A stretch of 64,000 nucleotides of DNA, from contig NZ_CAKRDI010000002.1 in the NCBI RefSeq assembly GCF_934309415.1, forward strand, positions 62,001 through 126,000, read 5' to 3'. The notes beneath the pieces were generated by a model that saw only the letters and a program-made list of their open reading frames with translations, was not told the origin of the DNA and searched no databases. Both the position numbers and the translations under genes were made by a program. This DNA is from an uncultured Mediterraneibacter sp. Its GTDB lineage: Bacteria; Bacillota; Clostridia; Lachnospirales; Lachnospiraceae. Each line of letters opens with the position of its first letter. The stretch's first letter is position 1. Below are positions 1-9,040 of this stretch, piece after piece.

Positions 1-1
1 T

Positions 2-472
2 CTAATTGATGCGGAACGGATGAAAGATAGTGAGATAGAGTGCTTCTCTGATGATTTACAAGTGATACTAACTATGCTAAAATACAGGCATAAGAAAACT
101 GAACTAAATGAATATATTAATAAAAATAATACATATTTTCAAAATGTAGATTATGAAACCAGTCAGGTAATAAAAACATTTTTGAACTTGAAACATATAC
201 CAGGTGAAGCAGATGGAAAGGAAACAATTAATATGTGTGAAGCAATTCAGGAAATGTATGATGATGGAGTAAAAGCTGGGATGGAAGCTGGAATGGAAAA
301 GAAATTAATTGAATTAATCTTCAAGAAATTAAAAAAAGGAAACACTGTAAAAGAAATTTCTGATATGTTGGAAGAGGATGTAGTGACAATTCAAAAAATC
401 TGTGATGTGATTCAGGCCTGTGATAGTACTACATATACTATTGAGGATATTTATAAACAGCTTCATAAATAA
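2..472 (+). CDS. Rpn/PD-(D/E)XK nuclease-transposase family protein, C-terminal part
   Basis: The reading frame is open to the left edge, so this is the end of a longer gene; the first in-window ATG at 20 is probably internal. The visible part (about 157 residues) ends in a pattern typical of Rpn-type recombination-promoting nucleases and PD-(D/E)XK 'transposase' proteins: a MCEAIQEMYDDG stretch, then a GMEAGMEKK linker and a small C-terminal helical domain. The nuclease core lies outside the window, so catalytic residues cannot be checked. These proteins are often multicopy in Lachnospiraceae. The family is inferred from the tail alone. Confidence 0.55.
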   Translation, partial: LIDAERMKDSEIECFSDDLQVILTMLKYRHKKTELNEYINKNNTYFQNVDYETSQVIKTFLNLKHIPGEADGKETINMCEAIQEMYDDGVKAGMEAGMEKKLIELIFKKLKKGNTVKEISDMLEEDVVTIQKICDVIQACDSTTYTIEDIYKQLHK

Positions 473-568
473 AAATGCATTAATATGATGATGTTGTTGG
501 GGTCAAAAGATCTTTTATATATTAAAAGGAAAATCATATTAATTTCTTAAACTGTATTTTTTATATAC

Positions 569-732
569 TAGAGCGTGTCTGAAAAATCATTCCTGCAATC
601 TACATGCCCCACTTTGCGGGAGATTTTGTCTTCATTCGGTTGACGTAGCCCGCTACGCCGCCCTCATTCAGACAAAATCTCCCACAAATTGTGACATATA
701 TCTTGCAGAAAGCATTTTTAAGACACACTCTA
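569..732. repeat. MITE-like element, family 2 (TA-flanked)
   Basis: An about 160 bp element with inverted ends: GAGCGTGTCTGAAAAATCAT on the left and, read in reverse from the right, GAGTGTGTCTTAAAAATGCT. Both ends are bordered by TA, as expected if a Tc1/mariner (IS630-like) transposase duplicated a TA target. The interior is also largely self-complementary (GGGAGATTTTGTCT against AGACAAAATCTCCC). No coding capacity. Related copies lie at 34719-34813 and 35631-35680, with remnants near 8884, 27905 and 39448. Confidence 0.75.
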
Positions 733-773
733 AAACGTCACTACAGTAAAACTTTTCTACTATAGTGACGTTT
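733..773 (-). terminator. Terminator after rplY
   Basis: The inverted repeat AAAACGTCACTA/TAGTGACGTTT sits directly downstream of the leftward L25 gene. Confidence 0.6.
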
Positions 774-807
774 GTTATTAATATAATATTCTATTTAGAA
801 CTGCGAT

Positions 808-1404
808 TTACTCTGCAGCAGCTTCGCCATCTGCTTCTTCATCGGCAAGATCAGAAGCTTTTACATGAACCTCTGTAACTGTAACGACAGTTGCTTCAGG
901 GTCTGTCATAAGATCGACATCTTTATCTTTTGCAATCGGAAGATCAGCAACTCTGATTGTATCTCCGACTTTAAGATCTCCAACATCAACTTCAACTTTC
1001 TCAACCAGTGCGGCTGGGAGAGCTTTGAATGAAATTTCATGTAACATCTGCTGCGGTACTCCAGCGGCAAGTTTATCCAGATTTACAAGATGTACCTCTG
1101 CTGTAGAATGAACTTTCTCATTGCTTACAAGTGCCTGGAAATCTATTTCATCCACATAACCTTTTAATGGATTGTAATCAACCTCTTTGATCAGTGCATC
1201 GTATGTTTTTCCATCGACTTCCAGCATTACCTGTCCACCTTTGTTTTCAACTTTCAGTAGTTTTTCAATTTCTGCTTTCTCAAACTTAAGTGGAATGGAT
1301 TCCTCAAGTTCACGACCAAAAAGAATTCCTGTTACAAATCCTTCGCGTCTTAATTTTTTTGCTTTGATTGACATGTCTCTTTTTTCAGCTTTTAAAGTAT
1401 TCAT
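808..1404 (-). CDS. rplY: 50S ribosomal protein L25 / general stress protein Ctc
   Basis: Binds 5S rRNA in the large ribosomal subunit. At 198 residues this is the long (TL5/Ctc) form: an N-terminal L25 domain (about 1-90) plus a C-terminal beta domain (about 95-180) and an acidic, alanine-rich tail (DEEADGEAAAE). The start MNTLKAEKRD follows a GGAGGAAA-type ribosome binding site. It is a single gene with its own terminator. L25/Ctc proteins are often stress-induced in Gram-positive bacteria; no sigma-B-type promoter was recognised here. Confidence 0.9.
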   Translation of the reverse strand: MNTLKAEKRDMSIKAKKLRREGFVTGILFGRELEESIPLKFEKAEIEKLLKVENKGGQVMLEVDGKTYDALIKEVDYNPLKGYVDEIDFQALVSNEKVHSTAEVHLVNLDKLAAGVPQQMLHEISFKALPAALVEKVEVDVGDLKVGDTIRVADLPIAKDKDVDLMTDPEATVVTVTEVHVKASDLADEEADGEAAAE

Positions 1405-1970
1405 TTATCTTTTCCTCCAAATACTGAATCTTGCTTAGCAGCCTTCAACTTGTCAAAATAATAAGTAGGTTTTGTTAAGTATTTGTTTTCCTTGCTACAG
1501 TTACACTATAGCACCTGTTGTCAAGAGGAAGGATTAAAAAGGCAAATGTAGAAAATATAAAAGGATTAAAATTTGAGACTTTTAAAAGCCAAAAAAGCCT
1601 CCAAAGTGAAAAGATTAAAAATATAGAACCCGTGCTGAAAAGTGCAAGAGTAAAAATGACGAAAAAGAACGTTCAATAAATTTGTCTTAGAAGAAAAGTG
1701 ACGAAAATAAAGTTTATAAAGTTAAATTGTTCCATCGTTCTAAATATGGTAATATGGTTCATAAGATAAATATGTTTGTATTTTATAAATTATATATGGT
1801 AATTCTTTGTGACAGATATGAGAAGTGCAGTTTTGATACCCCGGATTGCTCCGCAACTATGCTGCTCCCGCACTCCTCCAAGCATTCGAAATCCGCTGAT
1901 TTACTATGTAAATCGCTACTTTCTCATGTTTGGCGTGTCAAAAAGAATTACAGGAAAGGAAGGGTGTCAT
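1405..1970. other. Intergenic region, AT-rich, no gene seen
   Basis: About 560 bp between divergent rplY and deoB. It should hold both promoters. A TTGACA hexamer reads leftward at about 1519-1524, but no well-spaced -10 box was found. The deoB frame stays open up to 1809, but this extension does not resemble phosphopentomutase. A short ATTTAC-TAT-GTAAAT palindrome lies near 1900. Confidence 0.5.
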
Positions 1971-3134
1971 ATGAGAATATTCTGGATCGTACTGGACAGC
2001 GCGGGAATTGGAAAAGCACCGGATGCATCACAATTTGGGGATGAAGGAAGTGATACATGGAAACGATGCTATAATTCCGGTAAACTTGAAATTCCAAATA
2101 TGAAAAAACTGGGATTTTATAATATTGATGAAATAGATTATGGAATGCCAGAGGAAGTACCAATGGGATGTTACGGAAGGCTTCATGAAAAATCTCAGGG
2201 GAAAGACACGACGATCGGGCATTGGGAGATGGCTGGCATGATTTCAGAAAAACCATTTCCAACTTATCCGGATGGATTTCCACAAGATGTGTTAGATGAA
2301 TTCACCAAACAGACCGGAAGAGGCATTTTGTGTAATAAACCATATTCTGGAACAGATGTAATTCGTGATTTCGGGAAGGAACATATCGAAACAGGAAAAC
2401 TGATCGTGTATACTTCAGCAGATAGTGTATTTCAGATTGCAGCACATGAAGAAATTGTTCCTGTAGAACAGTTATATGAATATTGCAAAATTGCGCGTAA
2501 AATTCTTATGGGAGATCATGCGGTGGCAAGAGTCATTGCGCGTCCTTTTATCGGATCTTATCCAGACTTTACAAGAACAGATCGAAGACATGATTTTTCA
2601 CTGGTACCGCCTAAAATTACGATCCTGGACCAGTTACAGACGGCTGGAAAAGATGTGATTGGTGTTGGAAAGATTTACGATATCTTTGCTGGAAAAGGCA
2701 TTACTGAGACAACACCAAACCATGGAAATACAAAGAACATGGAGAAAGTCTTTGAACTTCAGCAGAAAGAGTTTGATGGTCTGTGCTATATTAATCTGGT
2801 TGATTTCGATATGAAATATGGTCATCGCAGAGATATTGAGGGATATACAAATGCGCTGAATGAATTTGATGTGCAGCTTGGGGAATTTTTAAAGAATATG
2901 AAAAAAGAGGATATTCTTTTTATTACGGCAGATCATGGATGTGATCCGGGATACAAGGGAACAGATCATACAAGAGAATCTGTACCACTGCTTAGTTATG
3001 GTGCAAAACTAAAACAAGGAGTCAACATCGGAACAAAGGATACTTATGCAGATATTGCGGCAACAATAGGGGAATTGTTTGCGCTGGAATATGAGGGAGA
3101 TGGAAGAAGTTTTGCGGCTGATATTGTCAGATAG
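1971..3134 (+). CDS. deoB: Phosphopentomutase
   Basis: Interconverts (deoxy)ribose 1-phosphate and 5-phosphate, linking nucleoside breakdown to central metabolism; cytoplasmic, Mn-dependent. At 387 residues it has the usual family length. It begins MRIFWIVLDSAGIGKAPDA with the N-terminal metal-binding Asp, has the cap region in the middle and the metal motif FITADHGCDPG with DHTRE near the C-terminus. The start at 1971 follows AGGAAAGGAAGGG; the longer in-frame start at 1809 would add 54 unrelated residues and is rejected. The gene ends 36 bp before the TRIC-type channel gene, so the two may be cotranscribed. No nucleoside phosphorylase is nearby. Confidence 0.95.
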   Translation: MRIFWIVLDSAGIGKAPDASQFGDEGSDTWKRCYNSGKLEIPNMKKLGFYNIDEIDYGMPEEVPMGCYGRLHEKSQGKDTTIGHWEMAGMISEKPFPTYPDGFPQDVLDEFTKQTGRGILCNKPYSGTDVIRDFGKEHIETGKLIVYTSADSVFQIAAHEEIVPVEQLYEYCKIARKILMGDHAVARVIARPFIGSYPDFTRTDRRHDFSLVPPKITILDQLQTAGKDVIGVGKIYDIFAGKGITETTPNHGNTKNMEKVFELQQKEFDGLCYINLVDFDMKYGHRRDIEGYTNALNEFDVQLGEFLKNMKKEDILFITADHGCDPGYKGTDHTRESVPLLSYGAKLKQGVNIGTKDTYADIAATIGELFALEYEGDGRSFAADIVR

Positions 3135-3170
3135 ATAATTAAAAAAACATTTAGAGGAAAGAGACGAATT

Positions 3171-3815
3171 ATGCAGGCATTTATGGTATTACTAATTGAG
3201 TTGATAGGAACCGTGGCATTTTCTATATCGGGAGCCATGGTTGGAATCAGAAAAAGGATGGACATCTTTGGGGTACTGGTTCTTGGAGTTGTAACTGCTG
3301 TTGGAGGCGGAATGATGCGTGATGTCATACTGGGGAAAACTCCAAGTGCATTTCTGAAACCGATTTATGTGGAAGTGGCCGTAATTTCATCACTTGTTCC
3401 ATTTATTATATTGTATGTGAATAAAAAGATGGTTCACAGTAAATATCAGGATTTTTACGCAATAGTCATGTTTTTGATGGACTCACTGGGACTGGGGATT
3501 TTCACTGCAATGGGAATCTCTACCGGTGTGAATGCCGGATACGAGGACAATATGTTCTTCTTATGTTTTCTGGGAACACTGACCGGTGTTGGCGGAGGGC
3601 TTCTAAGAGATATGATGGCCGGTGTCCCGCCTTACATTTTCGTAAAGCACGTCTATGCATGTGCTTCTATTGCCGGTGCAATCTGCTGTGTCCTTGTATA
3701 CCGAAGTTACGGACAGCTTCCTGCACTGATTGTAGGAACCGCAGTTGTGCTCGCCATTCGAATTGTAGCGGCACATTACCGGTGGAATCTACCGTGTGTG
3801 AAACTGGAGGAATAA
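3171..3815 (+). CDS. TRIC-type (UPF0126) inner-membrane channel
   Basis: A 214-residue, strongly hydrophobic protein with about seven membrane segments. It has the two pseudo-repeats of the UPF0126/YicG/YadS family, each with a glycine-rich motif (VTAVGGGMMRDVILGKTPSAF near residue 45 and TGVGGGLLRDMMAGVPPYIF near 140). Prokaryotic homologues of trimeric intracellular cation channels form cation-permeable trimers; some members have been linked to glycine uptake, so the physiological substrate is open. Probably transcribed with deoB and closed by the hairpin at 3887. Confidence 0.85.
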   Translation: MQAFMVLLIELIGTVAFSISGAMVGIRKRMDIFGVLVLGVVTAVGGGMMRDVILGKTPSAFLKPIYVEVAVISSLVPFIILYVNKKMVHSKYQDFYAIVMFLMDSLGLGIFTAMGISTGVNAGYEDNMFFLCFLGTLTGVGGGLLRDMMAGVPPYIFVKHVYACASIAGAICCVLVYRSYGQLPALIVGTAVVLAIRIVAAHYRWNLPCVKLEE

Positions 3816-3886
3816 ATAGTCTAAAAGCTGTTCGTGTTTACATGATAAGGCAAGACCTTTTGACACTCATATCGTAATATTAAAAC

Positions 3887-3930
3887 AGCCACTTCCGAAT
3901 CAAGTTTTTACACCTGATTCGGAAGTGGCT
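3887..3930. terminator. Bidirectional terminator
   Basis: A 16 bp perfect stem (AGCCACTTCCGAATCA and its complement) between two convergent genes, with A/T runs on both sides. Confidence 0.85.
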
Positions 3931-3937
3931 AAATTTC

Positions 3938-5086
3938 CTATAATGCTTTTTTATAAAGCTCAATCATATCCTTCAGATTTGTCTGTCTTGGGTTTGCCAG
4001 AACATTTGGATGAACAACCGCATCTTTTGCCATCGCTTCTATCTTATCCTCTGTCACCCCTACTTCTGAAAGTGATTTTGGAATTCCAAGATCCGCATTC
4101 AGCTTTTTGATTTCATCAATCAGCATCTGTGGTTTAAAATCAACAGCCGGTTCTTTTTTCTCCCTGATATAATTATAGATTTTCTCATAACGTCCGTGAT
4201 CTGCAAGAGCGTTATATTCTATTACGGTTGGAAGAAGAACTGCATTGGCAACTCCATGTGCCACATGAAAATATGCACTGACCGGATGGCTCATTGCATG
4301 TACATTTCCAAGTTTTGCCCAGGCAAATGCCATTCCTGCGAAAGTAGAACCGATCATCATGGCGCATGCTGCTTCCTCGTCCTGTCTGTTTGCTACAAAT
4401 CGACGGATATTTCCACCGATCAGTTCCATTGCTTTTTCTGCCATCGCATCCGTAAACGGAGATGCAAAATTTGATACATATGCCTCCAGTGCATGGATTA
4501 ATGCATCTACACCACAAGATGCTGCAATTGATGCAGGTGCTGTCATAATCAGTTCCGGATCCAGCACTGCATATTTCGGAAGCATTTCATAGCTGATAAC
4601 AGACATCTTATAATTTCTGGACTCATCTGTTACAACTGCAGACGCAGTTACTTCACTTCCAGTTCCTGCTGTTGTTGGAATCGCAATGATCGGAACAATT
4701 GGTCCCGGTACTTTATAGAGCCCTTCATAGTCTGTAATCTGACCACCATAAGTTGCAAGTACTCCTGTTGCTTTTGCCACATCCATGGAACTTCCACCGC
4801 CAAGTGCAATGATGCTTGTGGCACCTGATTCTTTGTAACACTTTGCAGCTTCATTCACAACGTCAACTGTTGGATTTGGAATTACATCCAGATAGGTTGT
4901 GCATTTCAGTCCGTCAGCCTCAACAATATCCTGCACTTTCTTGACAACCCCAATACTTTCCAGTCCCCTGTCTGAAATAAGGAAAACATGCTCTGATTTA
5001 TTATCATTTAAAATATCCGGAAGTTTCTTCAGGCTCCCAACTCCAAATTCAATGTTTTGTGGTACTTTAAATTTAAAATCTTTCAT
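3938..5086 (-). CDS. Iron-containing alcohol dehydrogenase, partner of the glycyl radical enzyme
   Basis: A group III NAD(P)H-dependent dehydrogenase of 382 residues. The GGGSSMDVAK nucleotide-binding motif is near 97-106, PTTAGTGSEV near 137, and the metal ligands lie in HALEAYVS and the HAMSHPVSAYFHVAHG segment. It starts 24 bp after the glycyl radical enzyme, behind AGGAGTGAAACG, and closes that operon. In such operons this enzyme usually reduces the aldehyde or ketone made by the radical enzyme. Given the sulfoquinovose genes upstream, candidates are 3-sulfopropionaldehyde to 3-hydroxypropanesulfonate, hydroxyacetone to 1,2-propanediol, or 3-hydroxypropanal to 1,3-propanediol. The sequence does not decide which. 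Confidence 0.85.
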   Translation of the reverse strand: MKDFKFKVPQNIEFGVGSLKKLPDILNDNKSEHVFLISDRGLESIGVVKKVQDIVEADGLKCTTYLDVIPNPTVDVVNEAAKCYKESGATSIIALGGGSSMDVAKATGVLATYGGQITDYEGLYKVPGPIVPIIAIPTTAGTGSEVTASAVVTDESRNYKMSVISYEMLPKYAVLDPELIMTAPASIAASCGVDALIHALEAYVSNFASPFTDAMAEKAMELIGGNIRRFVANRQDEEAACAMMIGSTFAGMAFAWAKLGNVHAMSHPVSAYFHVAHGVANAVLLPTVIEYNALADHGRYEKIYNYIREKKEPAVDFKPQMLIDEIKKLNADLGIPKSLSEVGVTEDKIEAMAKDAVVHPNVLANPRQTNLKDMIELYKKAL

Positions 5087-5110
5087 AATCGTTTCACTCC
5101 TAATATATCT

Positions 5111-7591
5111 TTAAAAATGTAATTCTGTTCGCTGTATCAGGTCTTTCTGCAATGGTTTTCCAAGTTCAACAAAATATGCGCTGTATCCTGCCACACGTAC
5201 CAGCATGTCCTTATAATCTTCCGGTTTTTTCTGTGCTGCTCTCATCGTTGCAGAACTCATGATATTAAACTGTACATGCATTGCTTTTTTCTTCATATAT
5301 TCATCTACAAAACTGATCAGATTATCTCTTCCTTCAATTCCTGCGACCGCTTCCTGTGGGAATCTCAGATTCATCAGTGTTCCATTCGTTGCAAGACTGT
5401 GGTCTACTTTTGTAAGTGAATTTGCCAGTGCTGTCGGACCATTAATATCATGAGATCCTGCTTCTGTATGAACCGGTCCCATATTATCGGAAATCGCTTC
5501 TCCTTTTTTACGTCCATCTACTGATGCATTGGTATTCAGTCCCATCGCTACGTTGGCATTTACGGAATATACTCCCGGGCTGAAGTAGCCGCCTCTTGTA
5601 TTTTCTCTTCCACTGATATGTCTGCAGTAACATTCAAACATAAACTTAAACAATTCATCTGCATAATCATCATCATTTCCATAGTGATGAACTTTTGAAC
5701 TGTTCACAAGAGCATACAGTTTCTCATAGCCTTTCCAGTTGTTCTTCACAGCTTCAAGTAACTCTTTTCCTGTTACTTTCTTCTCTTCAAATACAAGCTG
5801 TTTGATTGTTGAAAGTTCATCGGCACAGGTTGCAATTCCGGATGCCTGCGGTCCCGTTCCATTGTATTTTGCCCCGCCTTCTGTGAGATCTTTTCCTGAT
5901 TCCATACAGTCTTCAAAAAATGCAGATACATATGGAAGCGGTTTTAATTCTCTGTGCGCTTCTTCAATGATATTCAGACTGCTGCACATCTGGTTTGTCC
6001 AGTATTCAAACTGCTTGTCCACACTTGCAAGTACTTCATCAAATGCCTCATATATATCAAGACTTCCTGTGTCAGGTCCAAGCTGAACTCCTGTATTCAT
6101 AGAACGTCCGCCATTAATCACCATCTCCAGCATCTTCGGTGTATTTACATAGGCTGCATCGTGCCAGCCATATTCTTTACCCGGAAGATCGATCTCTACA
6201 CAGCCAACTACACAGTAATCACGCGCCTCTTCCAGCGTCATTCCTTTTCTCATCATACCTTTGATTGCCGGATCATCATTAAAAAGTTTCGGATGTCCAT
6301 ATCCTGCACGGATACACTCGATCGCCTTTACTTTCAGTTCATACGGAGTATTTTCATGCATACGGACGCATACCCACGGATTCATCATTCTTGTATGTGC
6401 TGATCCTTCTAGCATCAACATTGTCAGATCATTCGTGGCATCATTTCCATCTTTGTCAACACCACCAATCGTAAGACTCTCTCCACCAAAGCCACGGCCG
6501 TTTCGTACTGCCATGCTTCCTTTATCTTTCAGCTTTGTCGGATTGTTCATCTTCACATATTCAACTTCAATTAATTCCAGTGCAAATTCTTTTGTAATGG
6601 TTCCGTTTTCAATATCTTTTTTATAATATGGATACAGCCACTGATCCATTCTTCCATAAGAAATAGAATGACCATTACTTTCTACCTGAATCAATGTAGT
6701 GGCGATATTAAATAACTGCATTGCCTGCCAGAATGTCTGCGGTGCTCCTCCGGCAATCTGTCTACAGTTATCTGCCATAAGTTCCAGCTCTTTTCTTCGC
6801 TGTGTATCTGTTTCTTCTGCCGCTTTCTGCATACAAAGCTCTGCGTAACGCTCGATGTATTTCTTTGCTGCTTCATGCATGATGATCATCGCTTCATAAA
6901 AATCACGTTTGTCATTATATTCCGGATCTCTCATACTAAGCTGTTCCAATTTTCCCTTTGCTTCACTGATTAATCCGTCATATCCGACACGCATTAATTT
7001 TGCATAATCAATTGCCAGATGACCGGTTCCCGCATAATGATACAGATTCGTCTGGAAGATTTTTTCTCCTGTTTCAGACCCTTTTGACTGGTCATAAGAA
7101 AGTCTTCCTTCGATCCGGTCTGCCACTGTCTTTCCCTGCCACCATGCACACAGATCCAGGATCTCCTGACGTTCTTCCTCACTTCGAATATAGAACTGAT
7201 CATGTTCACGTTCTTCAAATGGTGAATGAAGAATTTCATCGATAATCCATGCCACTGAAAATTCTGGATAAATTGGGGATGCTTTCGCCGGTGCGGCAAT
7301 TTCCCCTAAGATCAGATCTTCATCATATACATAAAGTGATGTATTCAGAAGAATCTTTTCAAATGCATAAGCACACTGCAATTTACGCGGTGCAGTCGGA
7401 TGTTCTTTGTATGCTTCCGTAACCAGACGGAGTCTCTCTACATCGATCTCGTACGGTCTGTCGAGAAAGGTCTGTCTCAAATGATTTACTCTTGGAAATG
7501 GAGACCAGTCTTTATGATGTACCTCATATCCAAGGCTGTATGTCTTGTCATACGCTTCTGTTCCACATGCATTCGTGTGATTTCTGTTCAT
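5111..7591 (-). CDS. Glycyl radical enzyme: DHPS- or glycerol-dehydratase/lyase type
   Basis: An 826-residue glycyl radical enzyme. Visible residues are the active-site Cys464 and Glu466 in VVGCVEIDLPG, His191 in GTGHLAIDY, Asp478 in GWHDAA, and the radical Gly802 in RVAGYSAYF. The spacings Cys-Glu (2) and Cys-Asp (14) match Clostridium butyricum glycerol dehydratase (Cys433/Glu435/Asp447). It is not pyruvate formate-lyase, which has two adjacent Cys. The length (787 for glycerol dehydratase, about 830 for sulfonate enzymes, both from memory) fits IslA/HpsG/HpfG-like enzymes better. The start follows AGGAGGAAAAA. Its activase precedes it by 16 bp and the alcohol dehydrogenase follows. Downstream of an SQ pathway, 2,3-dihydroxypropanesulfonate (DHPS) is the leading substrate candidate, with glycerol as the alternative. 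Class is certain; substrate is inferred. Confidence 0.9.
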   Translation of the reverse strand: MNRNHTNACGTEAYDKTYSLGYEVHHKDWSPFPRVNHLRQTFLDRPYEIDVERLRLVTEAYKEHPTAPRKLQCAYAFEKILLNTSLYVYDEDLILGEIAAPAKASPIYPEFSVAWIIDEILHSPFEEREHDQFYIRSEEERQEILDLCAWWQGKTVADRIEGRLSYDQSKGSETGEKIFQTNLYHYAGTGHLAIDYAKLMRVGYDGLISEAKGKLEQLSMRDPEYNDKRDFYEAMIIMHEAAKKYIERYAELCMQKAAEETDTQRRKELELMADNCRQIAGGAPQTFWQAMQLFNIATTLIQVESNGHSISYGRMDQWLYPYYKKDIENGTITKEFALELIEVEYVKMNNPTKLKDKGSMAVRNGRGFGGESLTIGGVDKDGNDATNDLTMLMLEGSAHTRMMNPWVCVRMHENTPYELKVKAIECIRAGYGHPKLFNDDPAIKGMMRKGMTLEEARDYCVVGCVEIDLPGKEYGWHDAAYVNTPKMLEMVINGGRSMNTGVQLGPDTGSLDIYEAFDEVLASVDKQFEYWTNQMCSSLNIIEEAHRELKPLPYVSAFFEDCMESGKDLTEGGAKYNGTGPQASGIATCADELSTIKQLVFEEKKVTGKELLEAVKNNWKGYEKLYALVNSSKVHHYGNDDDYADELFKFMFECYCRHISGRENTRGGYFSPGVYSVNANVAMGLNTNASVDGRKKGEAISDNMGPVHTEAGSHDINGPTALANSLTKVDHSLATNGTLMNLRFPQEAVAGIEGRDNLISFVDEYMKKKAMHVQFNIMSSATMRAAQKKPEDYKDMLVRVAGYSAYFVELGKPLQKDLIQRTELHF

Positions 7592-7607
7592 TTTTTCCTC
7601 CTTGCAA

Positions 7608-8561
7608 TCATTCTGTTTTTTCTTTTGTTCCTATCAGACAATGAATTCCTCTACTGTTAAAATAGTCTGCTGTCTCTTCTACTTTTTTCTGAAATAACTT
7701 CCTGTTCATTCTTACTTTTCCCATCGGATAAGGAATTCCGAGAGATTCATATTTTTCTTCTCCCAGTCTCATAAAGCTCAGAAGTTGAAGTGTTCTTACG
7801 CTGCTGCCAAGCTGACTGTTAATAAATTCTGCCGTTGCTTCTATATTTCGTTTATCATCATTCACTCCCGGAATAACCGGAATCCTCAGAATCATCTCTC
7901 TTCCTTGTTCTGCCAGATATTTAAGATTCTTCAAAATCCTTTCATTCCCAACTCCCGTATACTTTCTGTGAACTTCTGCATCCATCGATTTAATATCTGA
8001 GATAATCAGGTCTGTAAATGGAAGTACCTCTTCAATTCTTTCTATTTCTACATGAAAAGTGGATTCCAGACAGGTGTGAATTCTTTCTTTCCGACAATTA
8101 CGAAAAAGTTCTGTTACGAATTCACTTTGAAGAAGTGGTTCGCCTCCGGAAGCTGTAACCCCTCCCCCGGAAGATTCATAGTACCCTCGGTCCTTGCGTA
8201 TGATTTCCATACATTCTTCCACTGTCATACGCTTTCCCCACTGTTTTACTGCCTCAGATGGACAGACATCTGCACAGGTAAGACAGTGCATACATTTTTC
8301 CCGGTCTATTGCTGTCAGTTTTCCCTTGAAAAACTTTAAGGCACCTTCTGCCGGACAGGAATCCAGACATTCCCCACATTTTCTCTCTGAGATACATTTA
8401 CTGCGATATACTCCCGGCTGGATCAATGACATCCAGCTCTCCGGATTACTGCACCACCTGCATCGGAGCGGACAACCTTTCAGAAATATTTCTGTTCTTA
8501 GTCCAGGACCATCATGGATGGTAAAACGTTGAATATTAAAAACAACACCTTTCTTTTCCAC
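7608..8561 (-). CDS. Glycyl radical enzyme activase (radical SAM)
   Basis: Installs the glycyl radical on the neighbouring enzyme using S-adenosylmethionine and a [4Fe-4S] cluster. Visible features: the N-terminal NIQRFTIHDGPGLRT, the radical SAM motif CPLRCRWC, then a two-cluster ferredoxin insert (CISERKCGECLDSCP and CMHCLTCADVCP), and GGGVTASGGEPL. The frame extends to a TTG at 8603. A GTG at 8561 has AGGAGA six bases upstream and starts just before the conserved region, so about 317 residues beginning VEKKGVVFNIQ is preferred. It is the first gene of the three-gene operon and lies 16 bp from the enzyme gene. The promoter region is described at 8682-8748. Confidence 0.92.
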   Translation of the reverse strand: MEKKGVVFNIQRFTIHDGPGLRTEIFLKGCPLRCRWCSNPESWMSLIQPGVYRSKCISERKCGECLDSCPAEGALKFFKGKLTAIDREKCMHCLTCADVCPSEAVKQWGKRMTVEECMEIIRKDRGYYESSGGGVTASGGEPLLQSEFVTELFRNCRKERIHTCLESTFHVEIERIEEVLPFTDLIISDIKSMDAEVHRKYTGVGNERILKNLKYLAEQGREMILRIPVIPGVNDDKRNIEATAEFINSQLGSSVRTLQLLSFMRLGEEKYESLGIPYPMGKVRMNRKLFQKKVEETADYFNSRGIHCLIGTKEKTE

Positions 8562-8681
8562 TTCTTTTCTCCTAGTCACTTTGTAGTTCTTTCTCACGCC
8601 CAATCTAGTTCCTCTACGAATCAGATCAAAAGATGTGCGTTTTAGTTTGAATGTATTTTTATAGATACAATCTATGTTAAA

Positions 8682-8748
8682 ATTATATCAATTCGTAAAC
8701 TTTATACCAGTGGCTACCTGGTCTATTTCTTATAGGGAATTCTCCCTA
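8682..8748 (-). promoter_or_regulatory. Probable promoter and activator site of the glycyl radical operon
   Basis: Reading leftward there is a consensus TATAAT (8682-8687) without a good -35 box, which suggests activator dependence. About 55 bp upstream is the palindrome TAGGGA-ATTC-TCCCTA (8733-8748). A second small inverted repeat, ACCAG/CTGGT, lies at 8706-8722. The adjacent LuxR-type regulator is the obvious candidate to bind here; this is inference. Confidence 0.45.
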
Positions 8749-8824
8749 TTTTGTTGTCCTGATTTATCCAATGCAGTCTGTAGTGTATATAAAAAGTGCT
8801 TTCCACAAGAGATATGATTAGGAC

Positions 8825-8882
8825 AAAACGTGCATCCTCCATGTCAATCAGCGGAGTGATTGACATGGGAGTGAACAGTAAC
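8825..8882. repeat. Family 1 repeat, right-hand part; family 2 remnant follows
   Basis: Matches the last 58 bp of the full family 1 element at 28080-28222: the GTGCATCCTC block, the CATGTCAATCA/TGATTGACATG stem and the GTGAACAGTAAC end. Directly after it, 8884-8925 resembles the interior of the family 2 element at 569-732. This indicates nested or adjacent insertions. Confidence 0.75.
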
Positions 8883-8930
8883 GATATATGTCACAATTTG
8901 TAGAAGATTTTTCCTGAATTTTGACAGCAA

Positions 8931-8963
8931 AAACCTCCCGGGCAGGCAGTGCCCGGGAGGTTT
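8931..8963 (-). terminator. Terminator after the ROK-LuxR regulator pair
   Basis: A 14 bp GC-rich perfect stem (AAACCTCCCGGGCA) followed, leftward, by a T-rich tract. Confidence 0.85.
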
Positions 8964-9040
8964 GACTTAAATATTTTCAGGGTTGATTTTATTTGTAAAT
9001 TGATTGGTTTATATTTTGGCTTTCATTTTGGTTATTTTTG

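Noticed and set aside
1809..1970. N-terminal extension of phosphopentomutase by 54 residues
   Set aside because: The extension has no family similarity and poor initiation signals, while the ATG at 1971 has a good ribosome binding site and gives the usual length.
5111..7591. Pyruvate formate-lyase
   Set aside because: PFL has two adjacent active-site Cys; this protein has a single Cys in GCVE and the dehydratase/lyase-type His and Asp.
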